This document shows, one piece after another, positions 1 to 9,265 of a stretch of DNA of 64,000 bases. The DNA lies in the NCBI RefSeq assembly GCF_902477725.1, contig NZ_CABSIF010000001.1, positions 1-64,000 on the forward strand, read 5' to 3'. Below the pieces are notes generated by a model, which had not been told where the DNA came from, did not search any database, and saw nothing but the letters and a program-made list of their open reading frames with translations. A program made the translations under genes and the position numbers. How positions within the stretch are numbered: the stretch's first letter is position 1; each line of letters begins with the position of its first letter. The DNA is from an uncultured Desulfovibrio sp. GTDB lineage: Bacteria; Desulfobacterota; Desulfovibrionia; Desulfovibrionales; Desulfovibrionaceae.

Positions 1-162
1 TTCCGCGAAAATTCTTTTCGCTTGCGTTTCCGTGAACCGCTTTCTCTTGTCGCGAAGGGGGAAATTGCCTTAAAGGCCCCCGCAAGTCAAGCAACAAATG
101 CAAATTCTTACAAAACAATTTATCCATATCTGCGCAAACGGGCCACCAGCGCGGTTTTCAGC

Positions 163-1878
163 CTACTGCTCCACAACCAGACGTGCGCCAGTGCGCAGGT
201 TCTTTTCGTCCACGCTGTTCCAGCGCTTCAGGTCATCCACACTCACATTGTAGGTGCGGGCGATCTTCCACAAGGTATCGTTGGCCTGTACGGTATAGGT
301 AGTTTTGCTGGTTTTGGCTGCTTTGGCAGGCTTGTCCTTATCCCGATCCTTGCCGAGACGCCCATCAGGCCCGGCAGCCACCGGCCGCCCAACTGCGGGC
401 ACAGCCTGTCCGCTGCTTTGACCGCCGCCCTGGGCCGGGATGCGCAGCACAGCGCCTGCATGCACCTTGTGCGGATCAGAAATACCATTGCTCTGCTGGA
501 GATCCTGTACGCTCACACCATATTTGCGGGCCACAGAGGTGAGTGTTTCATCCGCCCGCAGGGTATGCTTTGGCCCATCATTGGCGACAACCACCCGTGC
601 AGAGGATCCCTGCGGTTCCCGGCTGGCAGCCTCATTGCCGGACTTGCCCGCCTTGGCCTGCCCCTTGGCCGGTTTTGCATCCAGAGCCGCCACGGCTTGG
701 GCAGACATGTTCACCGAACGCGGGACCAGCACCGTTTCGCCAGCTTTCAAATAGGGATTGCCTGGATTGGCAGCCCGCAGCGAAGCCACAGGCACACCGC
801 ATCGACGGCTGATTTTATCCCATGAGTCGGCGCTGGAAGCCACCGTGCTGGGAGCCCAACCCGCATAGGGCGCGCACTGGGATGAAGACAGAAATGCCTG
901 AGCCGCCCGTTCCCGGCTTGCCGGTACATATATATATGTAGAGCGGCTGGTGTCGGTCATGGGGCGCTTGTGATGCCGGTTGAATGCCGAAAACTCGTCC
1001 ATATCCATGCGGCAGGCGCGGGCCACGCCCGCCAGATCCGTGCCGGGCTTTGCGGTCAGGCGCAGCACCCCCGGTGCATTGTCGGGATGTATGGGATCAA
1101 AGCCAAGCTGGGGAAGGTTGCGCATGATCTTGGTCACAGCCAGATAGCGCGGCACATACTGCTTGGTTTCATCGCGCAGCTGCGCCTTGTCGTCCAGCAT
1201 ATGGTTACGCGACTTGATTTCAAAAAAGTCACGCCCGCCCGTGCCCTGCTTGGCGCGGCCAATCTTGCCTTCCCCGGCGTTATAGGCCGCGATGGCCGTG
1301 GGCCAGTCGCCAAAGTCGCCATAGAGTTTTTGCAGATAGTCCGCCGCTGCCTCGGTGGATTTGAAGGGATCAAGCCGCTCGTCCGTCCACCAGTCCTGAT
1401 TCAGACCATACTTTTGCCCGGTATAGGGCATGAACTGCCATGCTCCGGCTGCCCCGGCAGGCGAGCGCACCTCGCTACGATAGCCGCTTTCCACAATGGC
1501 AAGATAGGCCAGATCTTCCGGCATGCCCCGAGAGCGGAACACGCGCTTGGCATAGGCAAGAAACTGCTCCGCCCTTTTTGATGATGCGCTCATGGTGGGG
1601 CGGCCCTTGCGCAAAAAGTATTTGTACTGGCGCGTTACGTCCGCCATAGCGCTTTCGGGGATGTTTTTGTCCACCTGCCCGGTAGTGTTGAGGGCGGCGG
1701 TTTCACTGGCAGTCAACGGCGGGGAAGTGTCTTCTTCCGGCACAGACATCGACAATCCACCTCCGGAATCGCTACCTTGCCGTGAGGCGCAGCCCCCGGC
1801 AAGCAGCAGACAGCAGACAACAGCCAAAAAGCACAGTCTTGCCATTGCCGATCCGTTCCTGTTCGATGCTGCAACCAT
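163..1878 (-). CDS. mltD: Membrane-bound lytic murein transglycosylase D (lipoprotein with three LysM domains)
   Basis: Cleaves peptidoglycan glycan strands from the periplasmic side of a membrane. The 571-residue product starts with a lipoprotein signal (lipobox LAGGC, Cys30). An SLT domain follows, with the catalytic Glu130 in AIVESGY and the family block GAAGAWQFMP. Three LysM peptidoglycan-binding repeats lie near residues 370-410, 465-505 and at the C-terminus. I chose the ATG at 1878 because GGGAGG lies just upstream; the open frame runs to 2022 but adds a non-signal-like N-terminus. It is divergent from rlmB. The family assignment is firm. Confidence 0.93.
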   Translation of the reverse strand: MVAASNRNGSAMARLCFLAVVCCLLLAGGCASRQGSDSGGGLSMSVPEEDTSPPLTASETAALNTTGQVDKNIPESAMADVTRQYKYFLRKGRPTMSASSKRAEQFLAYAKRVFRSRGMPEDLAYLAIVESGYRSEVRSPAGAAGAWQFMPYTGQKYGLNQDWWTDERLDPFKSTEAAADYLQKLYGDFGDWPTAIAAYNAGEGKIGRAKQGTGGRDFFEIKSRNHMLDDKAQLRDETKQYVPRYLAVTKIMRNLPQLGFDPIHPDNAPGVLRLTAKPGTDLAGVARACRMDMDEFSAFNRHHKRPMTDTSRSTYIYVPASRERAAQAFLSSSQCAPYAGWAPSTVASSADSWDKISRRCGVPVASLRAANPGNPYLKAGETVLVPRSVNMSAQAVAALDAKPAKGQAKAGKSGNEAASREPQGSSARVVVANDGPKHTLRADETLTSVARKYGVSVQDLQQSNGISDPHKVHAGAVLRIPAQGGGQSSGQAVPAVGRPVAAGPDGRLGKDRDKDKPAKAAKTSKTTYTVQANDTLWKIARTYNVSVDDLKRWNSVDEKNLRTGARLVVEQ

Positions 1879-2116
1879 TGTTCCCTCCCCTTTTGCCGCC
1901 CCGGCTTGCCATCTGCCGGGAAGATGCGTACACAGCCGCCAAGGGCTGTCTGTTCCTTCCCCGTGCGCGATGCCACGGCATGGACTGCCAAAAGCCCACA
2001 CACGTGCGCAACCGCGCAGCATATCGCATAAATATTTCTAGCGGGTTCTTGCCCGCGCAATCCTCTCCAATCACTCAGGCCGCACGGCGGCCAATGCACA
2101 CAGCCCGGAGGCGCAT

Positions 2117-2929
2117 ATGCATAATGAAACTGAACAAGCCCCGCTGCTGCCGGGCCTCAAGCCTGTGCTGGAACTGCTTGCCAGCGAGCCCCAGCGCATC
2201 GACTGCGTCTTCTGCAAAAAAGGCCTGCGTGGCCCCGATGCGCAGGAAGTGCTGAACCTTTGCCGTCAGCACAACGTGCGCTTCAGCCTGGTAGACCAGG
2301 TGGCCCTTGACCGCCTTTGCCGTGGCGCTGGCGGTCAAACTACCCAGGGGCGTCAAGGCCGTGACGGCGTTTCCCATCAAGGCGTTGTGGCCCGTCTGGC
2401 CGCCACTGGCTTTACCGAACTTGCCGACCTGCTGGCCGCGGCGGGCGATGCCCCCCTGCCCCTCATTGTAGCCCTTGACCAGGTACAAGACCCCGGCAAC
2501 GTAGGCACAATCTGCCGCACCCTGTATGCACTGGGCGGCGCGGGCATTATTCTGCCCCAGCACAACAGCGCCTACCTTGGCCCTGCAGCCCGCAGGGCCG
2601 CAGCGGGCGCACTGGAAAAGCTACCCGTGACCCGCGTTACCAACCTGGGCCACGCCCTGGACAGCGCCGAAGAAGCTGGCTTGACCATTTACGGCGCGGG
2701 CGGTGATGGCCCATCAAGCCTCAATGCCTTTGATGAACCCATGCAGTTGCCTGCCGTGCTGGTTCTGGGCAATGAGGACAAAGGCCTGCGGCCCGGCGTC
2801 GCCAAACGATGCGCGCACATGCTGCGCATTCCGCTTGCCCGTACCTTTGACTCACTCAATGTGGCGCAAGCCGGTGCCGTACTGCTGGGCCTTGCCGCAG
2901 CACACAGGGCGAAAGATTCTGCACCGTAG
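2117..2929 (+). CDS. rlmB: 23S rRNA (guanosine-2'-O-)-methyltransferase RlmB, TrmH/SpoU family
   Basis: Predicted SAM-dependent 2'-O-methyltransferase acting on 23S rRNA (G2251 in E. coli). The 270-residue protein has the substrate-binding N-terminal domain and the three SPOUT motifs: DPGNVG at 125-130, the LGNEDKGLRP block near 214, and SLNVAQAGAVLL near the C-terminus. HQGVVA at 87-92 is also typical of RlmB. Related TrmH-family enzymes are hard to separate by motif, so the exact target nucleotide is inferred. It is a single gene ending at a strong palindromic terminator. Confidence 0.88.
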   Translation: MHNETEQAPLLPGLKPVLELLASEPQRIDCVFCKKGLRGPDAQEVLNLCRQHNVRFSLVDQVALDRLCRGAGGQTTQGRQGRDGVSHQGVVARLAATGFTELADLLAAAGDAPLPLIVALDQVQDPGNVGTICRTLYALGGAGIILPQHNSAYLGPAARRAAAGALEKLPVTRVTNLGHALDSAEEAGLTIYGAGGDGPSSLNAFDEPMQLPAVLVLGNEDKGLRPGVAKRCAHMLRIPLARTFDSLNVAQAGAVLLGLAAAHRAKDSAP

Positions 2930-3018
2930 GGCAATTTCTGCTCAGCAAATCCCAAAGCAAAAAGCACGCCAACATAACTGGCCATTTTTGCGCAGCTCAG
3001 ACAAGCTCTTGACAGTAT

Positions 3019-3050
3019 AAAAAAGGAAGTGCGGCCGCACTTCCTTTTTT
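3019..3050. terminator. Perfect 32-nt palindromic terminator after rlmB
   Basis: A perfect inverted repeat (AAAAAAGGAAGTGCGG and its complement, no spacer) flanked by A and T runs can act in both directions. It ends rlmB and could also stop read-through from the convergent flagellar block. Confidence 0.85.
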
Positions 3051-3245
3051 ATTGCAAACAAAATAACCCTAAACTTTCTCTAGATTTTTATTAGATAGAT
3101 TTTATACATCACAAGCAGCGGATTAAACATGCAAGATACAGTTATACTACTGCCCATATCAGAATCGAAACATGCGAAGCAACAGGATCCGAACTGTTGG
3201 CGTGTCACGTCTGCGTAAGTTCGTAAACCATCCATTGTTGGACGC

Positions 3246-3301
3246 AAAAAAACCCGCCCATGCCAGCACCGCGCAAGGATGCGCGGATGGCGGGGCGGGT
3301 T
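3246..3301 (-). terminator. Terminator of the fliLNOPQ block
   Basis: The arms AACCCGCCC (3251-3259) and GGGCGGGTT (3293-3301) pair around a GC-rich loop. On the minus strand the hairpin is followed by a T run (3246-3252), 36 nt beyond the fliQ stop. Confidence 0.8.
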
Positions 3302-3336
3302 GTGCGCGCCAATAAGGGCGACCCGTGAGACAGTCT

Positions 3337-3606
3337 TTACCGGATATAAGTGGGGATATTGATGAATACGTCACGGGTAAAGGTAATCATGCGCTCCATG
3401 AGCCAGGGCAGGGCCAACAGCAGAGCCAGAAACATGCACACGATTTTGGGGATAAAGGTCAGCGTCATTTCCTGAATCTGGGTTGCCGCCTGGATAATGC
3501 TCACAACCACACCCACACCAAGGCCCACACCAAGCATGGGCAAGGACATCATCAAGCAAAGTTCAATGGCCTGCCGGCCGAAACCGATGACGAAATCTGG
3601 GGACAT
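3337..3606 (-). CDS. fliQ: Flagellar export gate protein FliQ
   Basis: A component of the FliPQR membrane gate of the flagellar type III secretion apparatus. The 89-residue protein has two hydrophobic helices; the first contains the glycine-rich GVGLGVGVVVSIIQAATQIQE segment typical of FliQ/SpaQ. The ATG at 3606 is preceded by AGGAG at good spacing, so the longer open frame is not needed. It is the last gene of the minus-strand fliL-N-O-P-Q run, 83 nt after fliP, and is followed by a terminator. Confidence 0.95.
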   Translation of the reverse strand: MSPDFVIGFGRQAIELCLMMSLPMLGVGLGVGVVVSIIQAATQIQEMTLTFIPKIVCMFLALLLALPWLMERMITFTRDVFINIPTYIR

Positions 3607-3689
3607 GGGTGACTCCTGAAAATTGACGGTGTGCGAATCTTTCCAACCCTTAGGCAAAAACCGGGCCAAAGCTGCGCGCGGCACGCCGG

Positions 3690-4487
3690 TCAGAGCAGAA
3701 AGCTGTTCACCAACGAGCCGACCAGCAGATTCCAGCCGTCCACCATGACAAAGAGCAGTAGTTTGAAGGGCATGGACACCATCATGGGGGGCAGCATCAT
3801 CATGCCCATGGCCAGCAGTACGCTGGAGATGACCATATCCAGCACCAGAAAAGGAATGTAGATGAGAAAGCCGATGGTAAAGGCGGTTTTAAGCTCGCTG
3901 ATGACATAGGCAGCGGCCAGCAGCATGGTGGGCACTTCCTCCTTGCTGCGCGGCGCTTCCATCTTGCTGATGGAGTAAAAGACAGAGAGATCTTTTTCGC
4001 GCGTATGCTTGAACATAAAGGTGCGCAAAGGGGCCTGCGCCCTGTCGAGCGCCACCTTGTAGTCGATCTGCTCGGCCAGATAGGGTTGCAGGGCGTTATC
4101 ATTGATCTGCTTGCCCACGGGATACATGATGACCACCGTCATAAAAATGGCAAGGCTGGCAAGAATCTGGGTGGGAGGCAACTGCTGCACGCCCATGGCC
4201 TGCCGCAGAAAGCTGAAAACAATGATGATGCGGGTAAAACTGGTGACCGTGAGCATGATGGCCGGGGCAACGGAAAGCACGGTGAGCAGGAAGAGAATTT
4301 CCAGCAGCACCGAGACCTTTTCCGGTGATTGCGCCCCACCGGCCAGGGTGAGCTGCATTGTGGGCATGGCCAGATCCTGAGCCGCAAGGGCCAGAACCGG
4401 CATGAGGAGGATGAAGAGGCTAGCTGCCGCCAGCGCCGCGACGGGCTTCTTCCATGATCTGTTTGAAATCGGCGTTCTCTGGCTCAT
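3690..4487 (-). CDS. fliP: Flagellar biosynthesis protein FliP
   Basis: Core subunit of the flagellar type III export gate. The 265-residue protein begins with a cleavable-type signal (hydrophobic stretch ending in ALAAQ). A periplasmic segment and paired C-terminal membrane helices follow, including FIPFLVLDM-like and MVDGWNLLVGSL sequence. The block TSFTRIIIVFSFLRQAMG is a family signature. Its start lies 68 nt inside the end of fliO, so translation is probably coupled. No closer in-frame ATG precedes the signal peptide. Confidence 0.95.
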   Translation of the reverse strand: MSQRTPISNRSWKKPVAALAAASLFILLMPVLALAAQDLAMPTMQLTLAGGAQSPEKVSVLLEILFLLTVLSVAPAIMLTVTSFTRIIIVFSFLRQAMGVQQLPPTQILASLAIFMTVVIMYPVGKQINDNALQPYLAEQIDYKVALDRAQAPLRTFMFKHTREKDLSVFYSISKMEAPRSKEEVPTMLLAAAYVISELKTAFTIGFLIYIPFLVLDMVISSVLLAMGMMMLPPMMVSMPFKLLLFVMVDGWNLLVGSLVNSFLL

Positions 4488-5013
4488 GCTGTGCCTGCTC
4501 CTCTGTCAAAAGGGTAATCTGCTGGTCGGTGACGCCCAGCAGCAACCTTCTATTCAAGAAGCGTACCACCATCAAGCCTTTACGCGGCCCAAGCGGAAGC
4601 TGGGCCTCCATGACCAGGGCATCGCGCGGAAGCGCCCCCGGACGCGGCAGAAAATTGAACTTGCCGAAACGGCGCGCCAGCCATACGGCCAGCCACAGCA
4701 CGGCCACCAGCAAAAATAGAATGCCCACGGCCTGTATGTAGCTGCCCCACGAAAAGGACGACTGCCCAAGCGTTGAAGCCGGTTCCGCCAGCGAGGCAGC
4801 GGCCTGCTCCGTAGCAATGCCCACGCTCTGCGCGGCCTGCGCGGCCATGTCCAGCCCGTGCAGCATCTGCTCGGCTGCGGCAGCCACTGTCTGTTCCAGC
4901 CCCGGCGGCACCGCTGCCGCAGACCCTTGCGCGCCAGAAGTGACCACGCCGCGCACGGCGCTGCCCGAAAGGCCGCCTTCGGCGGCGGCCAGCAGTATGG
5001 GCAGGCTAGCCAA
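4420..5013 (-). CDS. fliO: Flagellar biosynthesis protein FliO
   Basis: A small membrane protein that helps assemble the FliP ring of the export gate. In this 197-residue version an Ala-rich N-terminal region of about 90 residues precedes one transmembrane helix (AVGILFLLVAVLWLAVWLARR). A cytoplasmic FliO domain follows, with ALVMEAQLPLGPRKGLMVV and LLGVTDQQITLL. It overlaps fliN by 8 nt and fliP by 68 nt. FliO varies widely in sequence, so the call rests on both topology and position. Confidence 0.88.
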   Translation of the reverse strand: MASLPILLAAAEGGLSGSAVRGVVTSGAQGSAAAVPPGLEQTVAAAAEQMLHGLDMAAQAAQSVGIATEQAAASLAEPASTLGQSSFSWGSYIQAVGILFLLVAVLWLAVWLARRFGKFNFLPRPGALPRDALVMEAQLPLGPRKGLMVVRFLNRRLLLGVTDQQITLLTEEQAQHEPENADFKQIMEEARRGAGGS

Positions 5014-5581
5014 GCTGCTTCACCCTTTCAATGGGGCTGATGATGTCGGTAAGGCGTACGCCAAACTTTTCGTTGATGACCACGGCCTCGCCGCGCGCCA
5101 CCAGCTTGCCGTTCACAAATACTTCCAGCGGTTCACCAGCCAGCTTGTTCAGTTCCACCACAGAACCCTGACCAAGTTGCAACAGTTCGTTGATAAGCAG
5201 ACGGGTGCGCCCAAGTTCGGCAGACACATCCAGCGGAATATCCAGAATAAAATCCAGCTCCCGCTTGAGCTTGTTGTCCTTGGGCTGGCGGGCCATTTCA
5301 GTCATGTCCTGAAAATGGGCGTCTACCGGATGACCGCCAAGCCCTGCACCTGCACCGCCAAAGGAGGTCGGACCTTTGTCTTCCTCATCCTGGGCCAGCG
5401 ATTCAGCCCACTGAGCCGCCAGAGCTTCTTCATCCAAACCGCTGCCAGCCGCACCACCAGGCGCAGCATCAGCAGCAGGCGCAGCGGGTGCAGCAGGCGC
5501 AGCAGGTTCTGCCGCATTGGCTTCATCTTCCAGTTGCGCGGCCCACTGGGCCGCCAAGGCTTCCTGATCTTCCTGCGACAT
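5006..5581 (-). CDS. fliN: Flagellar motor switch protein FliN
   Basis: C-ring switch component that, with FliM and FliG, controls motor direction. The SpoA domain fills the C-terminal half (DIPLDVSAELGRTR ... VVELNKLAGEPLEVFVNGKLVARGEAVV). The roughly 95-residue N-terminal extension is acidic and Ala/Pro-rich. It repeats a short element: EALAAQWAAQLEDE near residue 7 and EALAAQWAESLAQDE near residue 52. It overlaps fliO by 8 nt. The function is clear; the duplicated N-terminal element is unexplained. Confidence 0.94.
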   Translation of the reverse strand: MSQEDQEALAAQWAAQLEDEANAAEPAAPAAPAAPAADAAPGGAAGSGLDEEALAAQWAESLAQDEEDKGPTSFGGAGAGLGGHPVDAHFQDMTEMARQPKDNKLKRELDFILDIPLDVSAELGRTRLLINELLQLGQGSVVELNKLAGEPLEVFVNGKLVARGEAVVINEKFGVRLTDIISPIERVKQLG

Positions 5582-5741
5582 ACGTCACCTCATTCTCTAT
5601 TCCAACATGCTCACCCGAAATTCGGGCGGCATCGCGGCAACGGCGCGCCCCGCAACGGGCATGGCTGCCAAAAGCCTCTATCAGAAACCGCGTCCGCACA
5701 AAATCATCTGCCAGGGGCCGCCAGAGGCAGAGCTTCCCGCG

Positions 5742-6398
5742 CTATTCCACAACAAAATCGGTAAAATACACGCGTATGACCCTTTGCGCGCCCAGAATCT
5801 GGTTCAGCCGCGCGGCCACCTCCGCCTTCAACAGCACCTTGCCGTCAGGCGTGGAGATATCGTTAAACGTCTTGCCCGCCAGCAGCATGATGATGGCATC
5901 GCGGATACGCGGATTGTTGGCCTGCAATGCAGCGGCAACGTCCGCATTGACCTCGACCTCCATCCCCAGCTTGAGATACCGCCGCCCCGAGGGGTCGGAA
6001 ATGTTCACGGTTATGGGCGGCAGAGGCAAGACCTGCCCGCCGCTGCGCGGCAGATCGCCCTGCCGTTCAATGCGCCCGTCACCCGCGCCTCCCGCGCCGC
6101 CAGAACCGCCCGCCCCGGCATGACCGGATGCGCCGCCTGCGCCGCCAGAACCGCCTGCGCCTGTCTGGCCCGCCGCGCCCTTGCCTGCGGCATCCGCAGA
6201 TGCAGCTTCAGCAGGCGCAGAACTTGCCGAAGACGGCGTGCGGATGAAAAACCACCAATAGCCGCCAATGCCAGCGCCGCTCAGCGTGATAAGCAAGATC
6301 GCCAAAATAATGACGATGCGCTTGGCCTTGGAGCCCTTCTTGGGGTTTTCAGCCTGCCCTTCCGGCAGGGCCTTTGATTCTTTTTCTTTGGCCGCCAT
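5742..6398 (-). CDS. fliL: Flagellar basal body-associated protein FliL
   Basis: Inner-membrane protein that associates with stators at the flagellar base. The 218-residue product has a cytoplasmic Lys-rich start, one membrane helix (IVIILAILLITLSGAGIGGYW), then an unusually Gly/Ala-rich linker of about 55 residues with GGAGGA-type repeats. The FliL domain follows (YLKLGMEVEVNADVAAAL ... VYFTDFVVE). It is the first gene of the flagellar block, 160 bp upstream of fliN. Confidence 0.92.
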   Translation of the reverse strand: MAAKEKESKALPEGQAENPKKGSKAKRIVIILAILLITLSGAGIGGYWWFFIRTPSSASSAPAEAASADAAGKGAAGQTGAGGSGGAGGASGHAGAGGSGGAGGAGDGRIERQGDLPRSGGQVLPLPPITVNISDPSGRRYLKLGMEVEVNADVAAALQANNPRIRDAIIMLLAGKTFNDISTPDGKVLLKAEVAARLNQILGAQRVIRVYFTDFVVE

Positions 6399-6490
6399 AC
6401 GTACTCCACCGCTATTGTGGGGTCATGGATGCGAACCGCTCAAGTCATTCCGGTCTGTACGGCATGTAGCAGACTTTGTGCCAAAGCTGT

Positions 6491-7219
6491 TCACACCTTG
6501 GCAGGACGCGGCCCGAAAATATCCGTACCTATGCGCACCATGGTGGCCCCTTCGGCCACCGCGCCTTCAAAATCGCCGCTCATACCCATGGAAAGCTCGG
6601 GCATGGGCAGGCCAAGGCGGGTGCTCAAGGTGTCGCGCAATTCACGCAGCCTTGCAAAATAGGGCCGCGCTGCCTCGCCCGCGTCAAAAACCGGGGGCAG
6701 ACACATGAGGCCCTGCACCTCAAGGTGCGGGCAATGCTCAAGAACATAATCGGCCAATTCCGGCAAATCTGCAGACATCACACCGGATTTTTGCGATTCG
6801 CCCCCAACATTTACCTCAAACAGCACGGGCTGACGCGCTCCGCCCTCCGCCAGACGCCGTTCAAAAGCGTCCGCAAGCTTGCGGGAATCAAGGGTATGCA
6901 CGAGATTGAAAGCCCCAGCCACCAGCGGGGCCTTGCGGCTTTGCACATGACCGATCATATGCCAGCGGATCCCGGCGCACTGCGCTGCTGTGGCCGGGTC
7001 TGCGCTCAGGTCTTGCCTTTTCTGCAGGGCTTCCTGAACGTAGTTTTCGCCAAAATCAATCTGCCCGGCGGCGGCCACATGGGCCAGGGATTCCGCCGGA
7101 TGCAGTTTTGAAACGGCAATAAGCCTCACGCTTTCGCGGGGGCGGCCAGCCGATGCGCAGGCCGCGTCAATGCGGTCGAGCACCCGCGCATAGCGTTCGA
7201 GCAACAATGTATCGCCCAT
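6491..7219 (-). CDS. YggS/PLPBP-family pyridoxal phosphate homeostasis protein
   Basis: PLP-binding fold type III protein with no known catalytic activity; the family buffers vitamin B6. The 242-residue product carries the PLP lysine in LIAVSKLHP and the family blocks FGENYVQEAL, WHMIGHVQSRK, SGDFEGAV and VRIGTDIFG. It lies 2 nt downstream of era on the same strand, so the two are probably cotranscribed. The upstream RBS and start are unambiguous. Confidence 0.92.
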   Translation of the reverse strand: MGDTLLLERYARVLDRIDAACASAGRPRESVRLIAVSKLHPAESLAHVAAAGQIDFGENYVQEALQKRQDLSADPATAAQCAGIRWHMIGHVQSRKAPLVAGAFNLVHTLDSRKLADAFERRLAEGGARQPVLFEVNVGGESQKSGVMSADLPELADYVLEHCPHLEVQGLMCLPPVFDAGEAARPYFARLRELRDTLSTRLGLPMPELSMGMSGDFEGAVAEGATMVRIGTDIFGPRPAKV

Positions 7220-7221
7220 GA

Positions 7222-8145
7222 CTACTCCGCCATCAGGCCCATCTCGCGCAGGAAGGCGGCGTCTTCAGTCCAGTGCTCGCGCACCTTGACCCAAAGCTCC
7301 AGATGCACCTTGCCGCCCACCAGGTCCTGAATTTCCTTGCGGGCCTCAATGCCTATCTGCTTGATGGATGCGCCCGCACGGCCAATAACCATAGCCTTGT
7401 GCATGGGCCGCCCCACGTAGATGACCGCGTGGATCACAGTCTGGCCGCGTTCTTCGTCTTCCTCCCAGCTTTCCACGTCCACTGCCACGGAATAGGGCAC
7501 CTCCTGACGCAGATGCAGGAACAGCTTTTCGCGCACGATTTCCGCAGTCATAAAACGCATGGGGGCCGTGGAAATCTGGTCTTCGGGGAACTGGGCCTGA
7601 GCAACGGGCAGCTTGGAACGGATAAGTTTTGCCAGATCCGGCAGGCCGTCCCGGTTCAGGGCCGAGGTGGGGAAAATTTCCGCCTTGGGCCACATTTCGC
7701 TCAGGCGGGTCAAAAGCGGCAGCATGCGGCTTTTGTCCGAGAATAGATCCACCTTGTTGACCACCACAACCATGGGCCGATCATCGTTGGAAAGCGCCCT
7801 GGACAGCGGCTCAAGGTCGCGTTCCAGAAATTCCGGATGGCGGATGTACAGGTGGGCGTCAAGCACGGGCATGATGACTTCGGCCTGGGCAAGGCTCTGC
7901 CACACGGCCTGGAGCATGGTTTTGCTCAGCCGGCCGCGCACCTGGGCAAGGCCCGGCGTATCCATAAAAATAACCTGGGCTTTCTCGTCCGTAAGGATGC
8001 CCACAATCTGATTGCGCGTGGTCTGCGGCTTGGGGGTGACGATGGTCACCTTCTGGCCCAGCAAGGCGTTCAGCAGGGTGGATTTGCCCGCGTTGGGCGG
8101 CCCCATAAGAGCGACCCAGCCGCAACGATAGTTCTGATCCGACAT
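7222..8145 (-). CDS. era: GTPase Era
   Basis: Essential GTPase that binds 16S rRNA and assists 30S assembly. The 307-residue protein has G1 GPPNAGKS (15-22), G3 DTPG, G4 NKVD, and a C-terminal KH RNA-binding domain with VIGRAGASIKQIG. Length and domain order match the family. It is the first gene of the era-yggS pair, and the 459-bp region upstream should contain its promoter. Confidence 0.97.
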   Translation of the reverse strand: MSDQNYRCGWVALMGPPNAGKSTLLNALLGQKVTIVTPKPQTTRNQIVGILTDEKAQVIFMDTPGLAQVRGRLSKTMLQAVWQSLAQAEVIMPVLDAHLYIRHPEFLERDLEPLSRALSNDDRPMVVVVNKVDLFSDKSRMLPLLTRLSEMWPKAEIFPTSALNRDGLPDLAKLIRSKLPVAQAQFPEDQISTAPMRFMTAEIVREKLFLHLRQEVPYSVAVDVESWEEDEERGQTVIHAVIYVGRPMHKAMVIGRAGASIKQIGIEARKEIQDLVGGKVHLELWVKVREHWTEDAAFLREMGLMAE

Positions 8146-8604
8146 TCTTTCTCCCGGCTGGAAACATCCAGCCTCTACCGCCGTAAACTTCGACGGAAAT
8201 TTTCTGGCAATTTTGCAGGGCGCAGGCGCACTGGCACGACAAAGGCCGCCCTATGCGGGCTAACATCTCAAAGAAATTGCGCTTCCGCGTTCGGGCGGGC
8301 ATGGATTTGCGCACCTGCCCGGCACACTCAGAGTAAACTTTACTCTAGAAACATACTATAACTGGCTTTCTGTCCCACATCCGCGCTTCGGGGTCAAGAC
8401 GCGGAGCATTGCCCCGGCCCATCCTCCGGCCCAAAACCGGACAGAGACGGGGGGGCAGACGTTGGCGCAAAACAGGACGCAAAAATCGATCACGAGGCTG
8501 CCCTGCGTTTTCCCTGCCTCGGAACATCCCATCATTATTATATTTCTGTCACGCCCCAAACGGCGGGACATTCCACAGCCCACCGCTTGACTACAGGCGC
8601 GCCA
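8146..8604. other. Divergent intergenic region between era and the transporter gene
   Basis: No supported gene. The only distinctive site is a 17-nt palindrome at 8330-8346 (AGAGTAAA-C-TTTACTCT), a possible operator or small hairpin. The open frames on both strands have no ribosome binding site and compositionally poor products. Confidence 0.55.
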
Positions 8605-9123
8605 ATGCCTACTCTCCCGCCCATGTTCAGCCTATTTACCTATATTGCACTTATTGTGGGCGTTAACTTCGCCTTTTCTGTCACCCCGCTCATTCAGTTG
8701 CCCAATGGCGATATGTGGGCTCCCCTTTCGCTCATCGTCGGCTTTATTTTTGTGGTGCGCGATTACGCGCAGCGCCGCGTGGGGCATCATGTGCTCTGGG
8801 GCATGCTGGTGGGTTGCGTGGTCAGCTGGTTCATGGCCAGCCCGCAGCTCGCGCTGGCAAGCGCCGCGGCCTTTGCCGTGGGCGAACTGGGCGACTGGGC
8901 GGTATACACCTTTACCCGCCGCCCCTTTTCACAGCGCATTCTCATTTCAAGCCTTGTGGGCGCGCCGCTGGACAGCATCGTGTTTCTGGGCATGATCGGC
9001 ATTGCCACACCATGGTCTATCATTACCATGAGCCTGAGCAAGCTGTCAGGATCACTGCTTGTTTTCTGGCTGGTACGCCGCCGCGAACAGCGCGAATGCG
9101 GGCTGGAGCACATTCAGGCATAG
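8605..9123 (+). CDS. VUT-family (YhhQ-like) queuosine precursor transporter
   Basis: A small multi-spanning membrane protein, 172 residues from the ATG at 8605. It resembles the VUT/YhhQ family that imports queuosine precursors such as preQ0/preQ1. The family features seen are PLSLIVGFIFVVRDYAQR near the start, FAVGELGDWAVYTFTRR with its acidic pair in a helix, and VGAPLDSIVFL. tgt lies 0.5 kb away, which fits queuosine salvage. The RBS is weak. A TTG at 8587 or an ATG at 8623 are alternative starts. Confidence 0.83.
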   Translation: MPTLPPMFSLFTYIALIVGVNFAFSVTPLIQLPNGDMWAPLSLIVGFIFVVRDYAQRRVGHHVLWGMLVGCVVSWFMASPQLALASAAAFAVGELGDWAVYTFTRRPFSQRILISSLVGAPLDSIVFLGMIGIATPWSIITMSLSKLSGSLLVFWLVRRREQRECGLEHIQA

Positions 9124-9174
9124 AGATTGACCCCGCAGGAGCATGCCCGAACATCTGCCGCACAACACCGTTTA

Positions 9175-9206
9175 AACCCGTGATCGCTGGATCACGGGTT
9201 TTTTGT
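9175..9206 (+). terminator. Rho-independent terminator after the queuosine transporter
   Basis: The stem AACCCGTGAT (9175-9184) and ATCACGGGTT (9191-9200) closes a 6-nt loop and is followed by a T run. Confidence 0.88.
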
Positions 9207-9265
9207 TATTTGGGGGCTTACCGTATAGACTCTGCCTCAAGCGACATTCCGCACGAGGGGGATCA

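Larger units (their letters stand above)
2930..3336. other. Convergent intergenic region between rlmB and fliQ
   Basis: It holds the two terminators listed separately (3019-3050 and 3246-3301). Between them is an AT-rich stretch at about 3055-3175 with no convincing gene, RNA or repeat. The short open frames here have no ribosome binding site or recognisable product. Confidence 0.6.
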
